From assembly GCA_964487255.1 (NCBI GenBank), contig CAZAQV010000002.1, positions 1 through 64,000 of the forward strand: a stretch of 64,000 nucleotides of DNA, in the 5' to 3' direction. Position numbers and translations under genes: made by a program. Below the pieces are notes generated by a model. It saw only the letters and a program-made list of their open reading frames with translations, did not search any database and was not told where the DNA came from. This document shows positions 47,923 to 55,888 of this stretch, piece by piece (the first letter of the stretch is position 1; each line of letters starts with the position of its first letter). The DNA is from CAZAQV01 sp964487255. Its GTDB lineage: Bacteria > Myxococcota_A > Polyangia > Polyangiales > CAZAQV01.

Positions 47923-50900
47923 AGCTCAACGCCCCACTTTTCGAGCTGCTCTCTCACTGCATCGCGGTCCATCGCGCTCGCTGGCGCAATCTCAAGGTAG
48001 CGAAGGTAGTTCTTCTTTGCCGCAGCCTGATTGCCACCGAGTCGTTCCCCGTCTCCGAGCAGACGGTAGCTCTCTGCGAGCCAAGCGGGGGCATTACTGA
48101 GCTTTTCGCCCAACTCGATCGCCTTTCGGAGCTCACGCATCGCATCGGCCCGGCGGTCCGCATTCATGAACAGCTCGCCGAGGCGATAGTACCACTGCCC
48201 CTCGTCGGGTTGATGCTCGATCGCCTTTTCGTACGCGCCGATCGCTGAACGGCTATCGCCCAGCTGCGAATAGGCGTTGCCCATGTACGAATACGCCTCA
48301 ACAAGTTCCGGATCCAACTTCACTGCATTCTTTAAGTCTCGGATGGCATCCTGGACCGCACCTGTGCGAACACCAAGCCGTCCTTTGAGGAGAAACAACT
48401 CCGCATCGTTGGGGTCGAGCTCTTCGGCACGCTTGAGCGCTGGACCGACGGCCGTAATGTGGCCCCGATTGAGTTCAGCCTCGGCAAGATAGGTGAAGTA
48501 CCGGAACTGCGTCGGGTCGAGGTCCGTCGCGCTCTTGAAGCGCGCGCTCGCGGACTCATAGTTTCCGCGCTCCAGCGCGACACGGCCTAAGAAATGTTCG
48601 GCTTCCGCCGAGTCTGGCCGCGCTTTGAGTACAACCGACAGGTTCGTCTCAGCGTCGGCGAGATTGCCCGAACTCACTTGCGCCGCACCAAGACGCAGAC
48701 GCAAGTCGAGATCGCGTGGGTTTTTTTCGAGCGCCGCTCGATACATCCTGGCCGCGCGGTCTGACTCGCCTTTTTCTTCGAACACCTTGCCGCGCTCAAC
48801 GGCCAAACCAGGCCACTTCGGGTCAATCTTTCCGATCGCGTCGAACGTCTCCGCTGCCTCGTCCAGCTTGCCACGCTTGCGCAACACAACACCAAGGAAA
48901 AACTGAGAACCGAGGTCTTGAGGGTCGAGCTCCAGTGCGCGTCGAAACTCTTTTTCCGCGCTGTCGAGGTACCCACGCGCCAACTCGGATTCACCCAGCA
49001 GTCGACGCATTTGCGCGCTCTCTTCGACCTTGTCTTTCGCTTGCTGCAGCACCTCTGCAGCACTGTCCGGATTGCCGATATGAAAGAAGAGCTGGGAGAG
49101 CGCCATGTAACCGTCAAAGCGATCGGGCGCGAGGGTGATCACTTCCCGGAAACGAGGTTCGGCCTCGGATGGTTGCTCTGCCTTCTGGTAAGCCTTCCCA
49201 AGCCACAGCAGAACATCGACGTCCTCGGGTGCCACTTTCGCCAGCTCCGTCAGTTTTCCGATAGCCTCTTGGGTTCGCTGCGTCTCGATCATGGCGCGTG
49301 CTGCACCGAGCTCTGCTGCAGTCTTGACGTCACGGTCTGGACGAGAGAGCCCCATACGCGGGTTGGGTAAGGTCAGAACGCGCTGGAAAAGCTCGAATGC
49401 ATCCGCGTAACGTGCATCGAGGAGCATCGCGTTACCGCCATGAATCAATGCGTCTGCGTTAAACGGGTCGAGGTCGAGCGCCCGCTCAAAGGCTCGCCGG
49501 GCCTTCGGTCGGTTCCGCTTCTTCGCCATCAGTTGCCCGTACGCTGTCCACGCATCGGACTTGCCTTGAGCCGACCCTTTAATCGTGTGTCCGGATTCAG
49601 TTTTCCGCTCACCCGTAGCTTCCTCAAGCAGCTGCAGCGCCTTTTCTTCGTCGCCCTGAACCTCCAACGCGTGGGCTTTGAGCACACGGGCGCCTAGGTG
49701 GTTCGGGCTCGCCGCTAGCACGGCATCGACTACGGCTTGCGTCTTTTCGTCTGCCGCACCGGCCGCGAGAAGAAGGCCCCGAGCGAGCCCCCATTGCGTC
49801 CGTGCGTTCTTGTCTTTGGTGGCTGCGCCTTGATACGCCGCGAGGGCGGCTTTCGCGTCTCCAACCAGGAATGCTGCCTCGCCTTGGACCAGACGCCCGA
49901 GTTGCGACGCGTCCGACCGAGACGCATCAAGAGCCGCTTTGGCATCGCCTTTAACCAGGAAGGACGCCGCGCGAGCCGTGTCCATGTTCGGTGCCTCGCC
50001 GCCTCGCTCATCGATTCGCGCCAGAGCTCGCGAAACGCGCTCGTTGGAGCCAAAATCAGCGTCGCCAAATCGCGCGACATACAGCGACTCCTCGATCGCC
50101 GACCGGGTGAGCAGCCGTCGATTGAGTCCCATCTTGTTCCGTCCTTGAGCGAGCTGACGCAAGCCATCCCGAGCTTGGGCGTATGTGTCTTTCTCAATGA
50201 GTGCTTCCGCCTTTTCGATCACCTGCTCGGCAGCGGCGGGAGTGCCCGCTTCGGGCAAGAAGGCCTCGATTTGGTAGCGCCCAAATAGGCCCATGCCGGG
50301 TACGAACTGCAGCGCAACCCCCACGACGCCGATCGCGGAAAAGATTGCCACGACCGCAATTCCAAGGCGTCGCCTTCGCTTGTTCGCGGCTTCCCTGGCC
50401 TTGGCCTGCTCTTCGCGCTCGGCCTTCTTGACGGCCTCAAGTTCCTTACGCTCTTGCTCTTCTTCATCGTCGAGATCGATGGCACTGCCGACGGGCCCCG
50501 CTGCAGGCGCACCTTGGGCGTCGAGCTCGAGGTCGAGTTCTCCGCCACCGCCCATGTCATCTTGGATGCCGAGATCGATTTCGCCGTAGGCGAGCGTGTC
50601 AGCTCCGGCAACCGCTCCGACCGAATCGAGCTCCAGGTTGAGGTCTTGAGCCGCAACGCCGCCAATATTGGTATCCGCGAAACCAAGGTCGAGTTCTTCA
50701 CCCGTATCTGCACTTGGAGCCGCAGCCGGCTCCTCCAAATCGAAGGAAAATTCCCCACCAGCACCACTTCCAGCGTCGGCCGGCGGAAGTTCAAACTCGA
50801 AATCACCATCGGGAGAACCAAAACCAGCCGCAGTGTGCTTCGCCGCTGCGCCGCCTCGCTCGTTTGCGGGCTCCGCAAGCGCGTCAGCGTCAAAACCAAA

Positions 50901-52001
50901 CTCGGGGAGATCGATTTCACCGAACGCGTCATCCATGCTGGGTGCAGGCAGGTTGTCGCCCGCCATGACCGGAAGGTCTTGATCGCCGACTGCCGCAACG
51001 GGCAGGTCGGCTTGGGCACTTGGTGCGGGCAGATCGGCCAAGTCTCCGGGAACAGGAAGATCGTCACTGAGTTTCGGTTGAGGCAGGTCGATACCACCAT
51101 CGGGAGAGGACACAGGCGGTAACGAAAGGTCCGGACCATCAGCGAAAACGTCCGTTTCGTCGTTGTCCGATCCTGGCGGAAGCGAAATGCCCGCGAGTGG
51201 CTCGGTCGAATCTGCAGTCGGCGGCTCGAAATCGGCCACCACGCCCATCTGCGTTTTGCCGAACGAGCGCTTCGGTGCTGGCCTTACCGCAGCTGGCAGA
51301 TCTTCGAAATCGCCAGATTTCTTTTTCTTGGCGACACGGGCAGGAAGGTCCTCATCGCGCGGGATGCCGTACTTCGTTGTCTTTGGCGCGGGCAGGTCAT
51401 CGTCGAAGGTAGGCGCGATCGGTTTTTTTGAAACGGACACATCCTCCGGCTCGGGTGCACGCGGCGCAACATCAACCGGGGGCGCGATCGGAACTTTCTT
51501 TTTTGCTTCTTCCGCTGGCTCCTTGGCGACTGGCGTGGGTGGTTTGAAATCACCCAGCGTACCCATTTGGGTCTTTGCAAACTTGCGTTTCGAACCGCCC
51601 CCTGGTGGTGGAGGCGGGGGCGGTTTCTTGGCGGCTGCCCCCGGCGCGGGAGGTTTGTAGCCAGGAGGCGCGGGAGGCTTGTAGTCGCCCAACGTGCCCA
51701 TCTGAGTCTTCGCGAACTTGCGCGTTGACCCCGCAGCCGATGGCGCTGGCACTTTAGGTTTCTCGGCTTCGGCTTTTGGCGGTGGCTTGGGAACGGTCGG
51801 CAACCCAGCACTCCCTGGGGTACCGACCATGGTCGCCATGCGGGGTTTCTTAGGCTCGCTGGCCTCGCTGACACTACCATCCTTGTTTACAAGAAAACGT
51901 TTGTCGCACTTGGGACAGCGCATGGAGTGACCGCCGGCCGGTATCCGTGCCTCATCCATCGAGTAGTCTGCACCACAGCCCGGGCACGCTACGTCGATCA
52001 T
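47919..52001 (-). CDS. Giant zinc-ribbon, transmembrane, TPR protein
   Basis: 1360 residues from the ATG at 52001 (AGGTG upstream). An N-terminal MJ0042-type zinc ribbon uses Cys6, Cys9, Cys29 and Cys32. Then a long low-complexity Pro/Lys/Asp region contains three copies of KTQMG (about 98-102, 143-147, 249-253) and MATMVG (55-60), followed by an acidic part. A membrane helix lies at about 555-580 (LGIAVVAIFSAIGVVGVAL). The remaining ~780 residues are TPR repeats (for example PRDLDLRLRLGAAQVSSGNLADAE). The topology puts zinc ribbon and motifs in the cytoplasm and TPRs in the periplasm. A scaffold role is likely; KTQMG may be a kinase target, which is my inference. Confidence 0.75.
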   Translation of the reverse strand: MIDVACPGCGADYSMDEARIPAGGHSMRCPKCDKRFLVNKDGSVSEASEPKKPRMATMVGTPGSAGLPTVPKPPPKAEAEKPKVPAPSAAGSTRKFAKTQMGTLGDYKPPAPPGYKPPAPGAAAKKPPPPPPPGGGSKRKFAKTQMGTLGDFKPPTPVAKEPAEEAKKKVPIAPPVDVAPRAPEPEDVSVSKKPIAPTFDDDLPAPKTTKYGIPRDEDLPARVAKKKKSGDFEDLPAAVRPAPKRSFGKTQMGVVADFEPPTADSTEPLAGISLPPGSDNDETDVFADGPDLSLPPVSSPDGGIDLPQPKLSDDLPVPGDLADLPAPSAQADLPVAAVGDQDLPVMAGDNLPAPSMDDAFGEIDLPEFGFDADALAEPANERGGAAAKHTAAGFGSPDGDFEFELPPADAGSGAGGEFSFDLEEPAAAPSADTGEELDLGFADTNIGGVAAQDLNLELDSVGAVAGADTLAYGEIDLGIQDDMGGGGELDLELDAQGAPAAGPVGSAIDLDDEEEQERKELEAVKKAEREEQAKAREAANKRRRRLGIAVVAIFSAIGVVGVALQFVPGMGLFGRYQIEAFLPEAGTPAAAEQVIEKAEALIEKDTYAQARDGLRQLAQGRNKMGLNRRLLTRSAIEESLYVARFGDADFGSNERVSRALARIDERGGEAPNMDTARAASFLVKGDAKAALDASRSDASQLGRLVQGEAAFLVGDAKAALAAYQGAATKDKNARTQWGLARGLLLAAGAADEKTQAVVDAVLAASPNHLGARVLKAHALEVQGDEEKALQLLEEATGERKTESGHTIKGSAQGKSDAWTAYGQLMAKKRNRPKARRAFERALDLDPFNADALIHGGNAMLLDARYADAFELFQRVLTLPNPRMGLSRPDRDVKTAAELGAARAMIETQRTQEAIGKLTELAKVAPEDVDVLLWLGKAYQKAEQPSEAEPRFREVITLAPDRFDGYMALSQLFFHIGNPDSAAEVLQQAKDKVEESAQMRRLLGESELARGYLDSAEKEFRRALELDPQDLGSQFFLGVVLRKRGKLDEAAETFDAIGKIDPKWPGLAVERGKVFEEKGESDRAARMYRAALEKNPRDLDLRLRLGAAQVSSGNLADAETNLSVVLKARPDSAEAEHFLGRVALERGNYESASARFKSATDLDPTQFRYFTYLAEAELNRGHITAVGPALKRAEELDPNDAELFLLKGRLGVRTGAVQDAIRDLKNAVKLDPELVEAYSYMGNAYSQLGDSRSAIGAYEKAIEHQPDEGQWYYRLGELFMNADRRADAMRELRKAIELGEKLSNAPAWLAESYRLLGDGERLGGNQAAAKKNYLRYLEIAPASAMDRDAVREQLEKWGVEL

Positions 52002-52121
52002 GAGATCACCTGGCGGTTCTGTTCGGTATGTCGCATGAGTTGTGGGCGAGGATATCACGACAAAAATCGAAGCTCCAAGATTCGTCTTGACGTAGATCCG
52101 GCGCCTCCATAGCCTGATCAG

Positions 52122-52445
52122 GTGAAGGAAACGGTGACGATCGAGATCGCGGGTTCAACATACCGGTTGGTCTCGGATGCGGGTGCGGAGCATCTTCAGC
52201 GGCTTGCGGGTTTGGTCAACAACCGTATCGATGCGCTAGGCCCGAAGGCTAGCCGCAGCACCTCCCCGGCCCAAAAACTCGCCTTGGTTGCGCTCAGCCT
52301 GATCGACGACCTTGAGTCGACACGAGCGGTCTGCCAGCAACTCAAAAGCGAAGCACGCGACGTCGTACTCGAAGCGATCGGCCGTATCGATCGGCACCTG
52401 GAAGTGGAAGCTGACGAATCGACCGAAGAGCCGAGCACGACCTAA
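52122..52445 (+). CDS. zapA: Cell division protein ZapA
   Basis: 107 residues with the ZapA pattern: VTIEIAGSTYRLVSDAGAEHLQRLAGLVNNRI at the N-terminus and a helix (AQKLALVALSLIDDLESTRAVCQQLKSEARDVVLEAIGRIDRHL) for the coiled coil. ZapA bundles FtsZ filaments at the division site. It starts with GTG and has no clear ribosome binding site. It is followed 1 bp later by the 5-FTHF cyclo-ligase gene, a pairing also known in gammaproteobacteria, where 6S RNA usually lies between them. Confidence 0.85.
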   Translation: MKETVTIEIAGSTYRLVSDAGAEHLQRLAGLVNNRIDALGPKASRSTSPAQKLALVALSLIDDLESTRAVCQQLKSEARDVVLEAIGRIDRHLEVEADESTEEPSTT

Positions 52446-52446
52446 C

Positions 52447-53058
52447 TTGGTTTTCCGTCCTCTGAACGAAGAACAGATTCGCTTTGCTGCAAAAGCGGCA
52501 CTTCGCGAACGGCTCAAGCGCATCCGTCGCGCACTTCCTCGCGATGCGGCAAAGCTTCGTGACGAGCGGATCCACACGCGATGCCTCGAACTTATCGACG
52601 GTGGCGTGATCGCCAGCTACATACCGATGGGAGCCGAGATTTCGACACAACTGCTCCATCAAGCCTTGCAGGAGCGAGGTATGCAGATCGCTCTCCCCAC
52701 ACTTGGCGCAGCCCCAGACACACCCATCGTGTGGCGAAGGTACGACCCCGAGACAGAACTTGTTCGCCATCCCCTCGGCTTTGACATGCCCTCTGAACGC
52801 ACAGAGCAAGTTGAGCCAAATTCGATCCGCTGGGTGCTGACACCATGTCTCGCCGTGGACGAGACCGGGCATCGGCTCGGCTGGGGTGGTGGTTACTACG
52901 ACCGCGCCTTGGCCGCCTTGCCCTCGGCCACAAGCATCGCGATCGCCTACGATTTTCAGCTCATGGCGGAACTCCCCAGCACACCAGGCGACCAGCGCGT
53001 CGATTGGGTTGTCACCGACGCTCGGTCGTTTCAATCCCTGGAGCCGCCCCACATGTAG
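52447..53058 (+). CDS. fau: 5-formyltetrahydrofolate cyclo-ligase
   Basis: About 203 residues from a TTG start at 52447, one base after the zapA stop. Family motifs: AAKAALRERLKRIRRAL, ASYIPMGAEIST, ALPTLG, and the C-terminal GHRLGWGGGYYDRALA with IAYDFQL. It converts 5-formyl-THF to 5,10-methenyl-THF with ATP. No in-frame ATG exists near the expected N-terminus, so TTG is the best choice. It is probably co-transcribed with zapA. Confidence 0.88.
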   Translation: MVFRPLNEEQIRFAAKAALRERLKRIRRALPRDAAKLRDERIHTRCLELIDGGVIASYIPMGAEISTQLLHQALQERGMQIALPTLGAAPDTPIVWRRYDPETELVRHPLGFDMPSERTEQVEPNSIRWVLTPCLAVDETGHRLGWGGGYYDRALAALPSATSIAIAYDFQLMAELPSTPGDQRVDWVVTDARSFQSLEPPHM

Positions 53059-53227
53059 TGTGACGGTGGACAACCGCAAACTTTGCACTCAGGCGGGACC
53101 AATTGACCCTCATGGGACGTTCCGGAGCACTCCCTGCGCCCCACTCCCACCACCCCTCCCTTCGAATTCATTACGTAAATTCGTCTTCGCCGCCATGGCA
53201 TGCGTTGTGCTTAAAATCAAGCAAGTT

Positions 53228-53959
53228 ATGGTTGCCCCCCCCACCATCAGTGCTACACCTCGCGGCCCGGCCAGCGACCCCGATCGCGGTGCCATGAGCT
53301 GGAGCGACGAAGACGCGCGCAAGGCGCTCGATCGCTACGAGGGCCTCGTACAAACGCTTTCTCGCAGACTGTTGCCGCTCGCAGCAAGCGGCCGGGCGCT
53401 CGATCGCGACGATCTGGTGGCCGAGGGAAGGGTCGCGGTACTCGAAGCGCTCAGTCGTTACAAAGGCTTCGGTATCCCTGAGCGAATTTGGGTGAAGACT
53501 CGCATTCGTCAACGCATGATCGACACGATCCGTAAGTACGATCTGCGCTCACGCGAAGAGCTTCGGCTATGTCGCCAGCACGCACAAGGCGAGTCCAATG
53601 AATCCGACGAAGAACGGGGGCGCGAGCTTCGCGCACGCCGGCTCGTTTCACTGAGTTCGCGTCGAGACGATGAGCCTGTCTCACTGCACGACGAACACGC
53701 GCTGAGCGCTGAGCAACTGTCTTATATGCGTTCACGCATGGAGCGCTTGCTCGAAGCCTTGGGACAGATTCCCGAGAGGCAACGTGACGCCTTCTTTCTC
53801 GGCGTGTTTGAAGGACTGGGCGCTCGCGAAATCAGCGGGCGCATGGGCGTGAGCGAAAGCCGCGTATGCCAGCTCCAAAAAAGGGCGGTGGAGCGCATCC
53901 GTTTGTTAATTGCAAACGATACCAGCACCTCCAGCGTCGAAGAGCAAGCTGTCGCCTAG
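53228..53959 (+). CDS. Sigma-70 family RNA polymerase sigma factor (FliA/SigF-like layout)
   Basis: About 243 residues. Region 2 is seen as YEGLVQTLSRRLLPLAASGRALDRDDLVAEGRVAVLEALSRYKGFGIPERIWVKTRIRQRMIDTIRKYD, and region 4 as LLEALGQIPERQRDAFFLGVFEGLGAREISGRMGVSESRVCQLQKRAVERIRLL. The two are joined by a short variable linker, as in group 3 sigma factors. Regulon unknown and no anti-sigma gene is adjacent. The start is uncertain: ATG at 53228 lies just before a run of eight C; 53195 and 53294 are alternatives. The 169-bp spacer upstream holds only an AT-rich GAATT/AATTC inverted repeat near 53164-53182. Confidence 0.8.
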   Translation: MVAPPTISATPRGPASDPDRGAMSWSDEDARKALDRYEGLVQTLSRRLLPLAASGRALDRDDLVAEGRVAVLEALSRYKGFGIPERIWVKTRIRQRMIDTIRKYDLRSREELRLCRQHAQGESNESDEERGRELRARRLVSLSSRRDDEPVSLHDEHALSAEQLSYMRSRMERLLEALGQIPERQRDAFFLGVFEGLGAREISGRMGVSESRVCQLQKRAVERIRLLIANDTSTSSVEEQAVA

Positions 53960-53964
53960 CGCTC

Positions 53965-54015
53965 ACAGGGCCGCTCAGAGAACAGGGCCGCTCAGAGAAT
54001 AGGGCCGCTCAGAGT
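53965..54015. repeat. Three tandem 17-bp repeats between convergent genes
   Basis: ACAGGGCCGCTCAGAGA occurs three times in a row (53965-53981, 53982-53998, 53999-54015), the last with two changes. The third copy contains the stop codon (TGA, minus strand, 54009-54011) of the convergent gene, so the array may be duplicated gene-end DNA. Confidence 0.9.
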
Positions 54016-54518
54016 TTATGCTCGACCGCAAGCACGCGTCCGCTTGTGCGATCGAAGATCACGCGATCCCCGTGGAGGTCACGCACCTCAATCCACTTGT
54101 CGCTCACCGCAGGCGGCCAGCGGACACGAAGGCTCTCGGCGTCTTCGAGACGCCAAACCCAGGCTCGCTGCACCCGCTCGCCCTCGGTCTCGATCAGGTA
54201 CACCACGGGACCACGCGAAAGATAGTAGTTCGTGCGGCCGTCCGAGGTCGTGACGACATCCGATCCGGCGGGCGGAGGCGGGCCGGACCAAGCTACTTGC
54301 GCAAAGCGATCGCGTTGTTCCGGCAAGTCCAACGACGCGATGTAGAGCGACATCACGCTCGTCAGCGCAGCGATGACGCACAACAGGGATGGAAGCGCCG
54401 ACGCCAACTTCGGACGCCGCTCCGACGCCAAACGGCGACGCGTACTGCTTTGCTCAAGGCCCAAGCATCGAGCGTAGAAGACTCTGCGATGCTTTGACAA
54501 CCAGAGCGATGACGGCAC
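54009..54518 (-). CDS. Small protein with one membrane helix, unknown function
   Basis: 169 residues with a basic N-terminus (about 1-40), one hydrophobic helix (about 41-62, SALPSLLCVIAALTSVMSLYIA) and a soluble C-terminal domain of mainly strands (VVTTSDGRTNYYLSRGPVVYLIETEGERV, WIEVRDLHGDRVIFDRTSGRVLAVE). No family was recognised. Convergent with the sigma factor and divergent from radC with 24 bp between starts. The true start could be further in. Confidence 0.5.
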   Translation of the reverse strand: MPSSLWLSKHRRVFYARCLGLEQSSTRRRLASERRPKLASALPSLLCVIAALTSVMSLYIASLDLPEQRDRFAQVAWSGPPPPAGSDVVTTSDGRTNYYLSRGPVVYLIETEGERVQRAWVWRLEDAESLRVRWPPAVSDKWIEVRDLHGDRVIFDRTSGRVLAVEHKL

Positions 54519-54542
54519 GGCGATTGCACGAAGACTTACGTC

Positions 54543-55232
54543 ATGAGTGTCAGGACCGTCACCAAACCACGCCCTCGGTTGCGCGAGCGATACGCCATGA
54601 TGGGTGCGTCGGCGCTGTGCCCATTGGAGCTCCTCACGCTACTCATTGGTTCCGGCGGCCGTGAGCACAGCGTGAGCGAGGTCGCCGGAAAATTGCTCGG
54701 CGTGCACGGCATCGCAAAACTCGGAACGCTGCGTCCTCACGAGCTAACCGATACGCGCGGCATTGGGCTCGCCGCAGCGTGCCGCATCGCTGCTGCGTTC
54801 GAACTTGGCCGTCGATGGCACCAATCCCTTGAGCAGGAGCGAGGTTCAAACGGTCCGGTCGCAAACAGCCACGACGCCGTCGGCTTGTTTCGCAGTGTGG
54901 CGTTCGATTGCGAGGTGGAAAACTTACTGGTGATGGGTCTCGACGCTCGGCGCAACGTACTGTTTGTCGAGAAGGTTGCCGTGGGAGGCCTCAGCAGCTG
55001 CGCAGCGGCGCCCTGCGATGTGTTCCGGCTCGCTGTACGCCAAGCCGCTTCCGCCATCATCGTGTCGCACAACCACCCCTCCGGAAGCGACGAACCCAGC
55101 CCCGACGATTTCTTGTTTACCGAGCGTCTTCGCCGCGCTTCGCTCGCCGTGGGGATCGAACTCCTCGACCACCTCGTTCTGGGCCAGGGAAGCCACTTTT
55201 CCTTCGCAGATCACGGGATGATGGAGGGGTAA
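54543..55232 (+). CDS. radC: RadC-family (UPF0758) JAB-domain protein
   Basis: 229 residues. The N-terminal helix-hairpin-helix-like part has LTDTRGIGLAAACRIAAAFELGRR, and the C-terminal JAB/MPN domain has the zinc motif HNHPSGSDEPSPDD. Length and order are those of RadC. Despite its name, a DNA-repair function is not well established. It is followed by the rpmH cluster. Confidence 0.92.
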   Translation: MSVRTVTKPRPRLRERYAMMGASALCPLELLTLLIGSGGREHSVSEVAGKLLGVHGIAKLGTLRPHELTDTRGIGLAAACRIAAAFELGRRWHQSLEQERGSNGPVANSHDAVGLFRSVAFDCEVENLLVMGLDARRNVLFVEKVAVGGLSSCAAAPCDVFRLAVRQAASAIIVSHNHPSGSDEPSPDDFLFTERLRRASLAVGIELLDHLVLGQGSHFSFADHGMMEG

Positions 55233-55277
55233 GCCTGTAATTTCACAACAATTGGATCAAAAAGGGTCTTCGTTGGC

Positions 55278-55306
55278 TTGACACGTGACAGGCCACATGC
55301 TGTGTT
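55278..55306 (+). promoter_or_regulatory. Candidate promoter of the rpmH-rnpA-yidDC-khpB-rsmG operon
   Basis: TTGACA at 55278-55283, a 17-bp spacer and TGTGTT at 55301-55306, about 50 bp before rpmH. The -35 is perfect, the -10 weak. Confidence 0.5.
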
Positions 55307-55355
55307 TCGCCGCCATTTTTCCAGTGCCCGTCATTGGGCCATTTCGGAGGTTCCC

Positions 55356-55505
55356 GTGAAAAGAACGTATCAACCCAGTCGCCGACGCCGCCTCAAGACG
55401 CATGGCTTCCGCGCGCGCATGAAAACACGCGGTGGTCGCAAAGTTCTGGCAGCTCGACGCCGTAAGGGTCGCGCCAGGCTCGCACCGACGGCTTACAAGA
55501 AGTAG
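55356..55505 (+). CDS. rpmH: 50S ribosomal protein L34
   Basis: 49 residues, very basic, with the L34 pattern KRTYQPSRRRRLKTHGFRARMKTRGG. It starts with GTG at 55356, preceded by a clear GGAGG five bases upstream. It is the first gene of the conserved cluster that is often near the replication origin, though no dnaA is in this window. Confidence 0.95.
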   Translation: MKRTYQPSRRRRLKTHGFRARMKTRGGRKVLAARRRKGRARLAPTAYKK

Positions 55506-55510
55506 CGCCA

Positions 55511-55888
55511 ATGGCCTCGCAGGGCCTGCCTCGCTCTGGACGTCTTCGCAGCGCGAAGGACTTTGCCTCGATGCGCAAGGAGGGGCGTTCTGTACATACC
55601 TCCAAGCTCAAAGTGGTCGTGCGCCCTTCGAACGCTTCGAGGCTCGGTTTGGTTGTGAGTAAACGAGTGAGTAAGAGAGCTGTTGATCGAAATCGAGTGA
55701 AGCGTTGTCTCCGCGAGAGCTACCGGAGAAACGCACAGCTGTTTCCGAACAACACCGATGTACTCCTGATCGCAAAGCCAAGCGCGCTCAACGCCAATGT
55801 CAGCGACTTCGTTCATGAGCTCACCGAAGTAAAGCACCTCATGCAGCGAGCGCTTGATCGCAGCAAAGCCTTCGAGGGAGCACGCTGA
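55511..55888 (+). CDS. rnpA: Ribonuclease P protein component
   Basis: 125 residues with LPRSGRLRSAKDFASMRKEGRSVHTSKLKVVV and the RNA-binding signature KRVSKRAVDRNRVKRCLRESYR. It binds the RNase P RNA and helps mature the 5' end of tRNAs. It follows rpmH by 5 bp and its stop TGA overlaps the next ATG by 1 base (TGATG). Confidence 0.95.
   Translation: MASQGLPRSGRLRSAKDFASMRKEGRSVHTSKLKVVVRPSNASRLGLVVSKRVSKRAVDRNRVKRCLRESYRRNAQLFPNNTDVLLIAKPSALNANVSDFVHELTEVKHLMQRALDRSKAFEGAR

Noticed and set aside
53965..54015. CRISPR array
   Set aside because: The repeats are adjacent without spacers, only 17 bp long, and no cas genes are present.
55233..55355. Replication origin next to rpmH
   Set aside because: No DnaA-box cluster is seen in the 123-bp spacer and neither dnaA nor dnaN is in the window.
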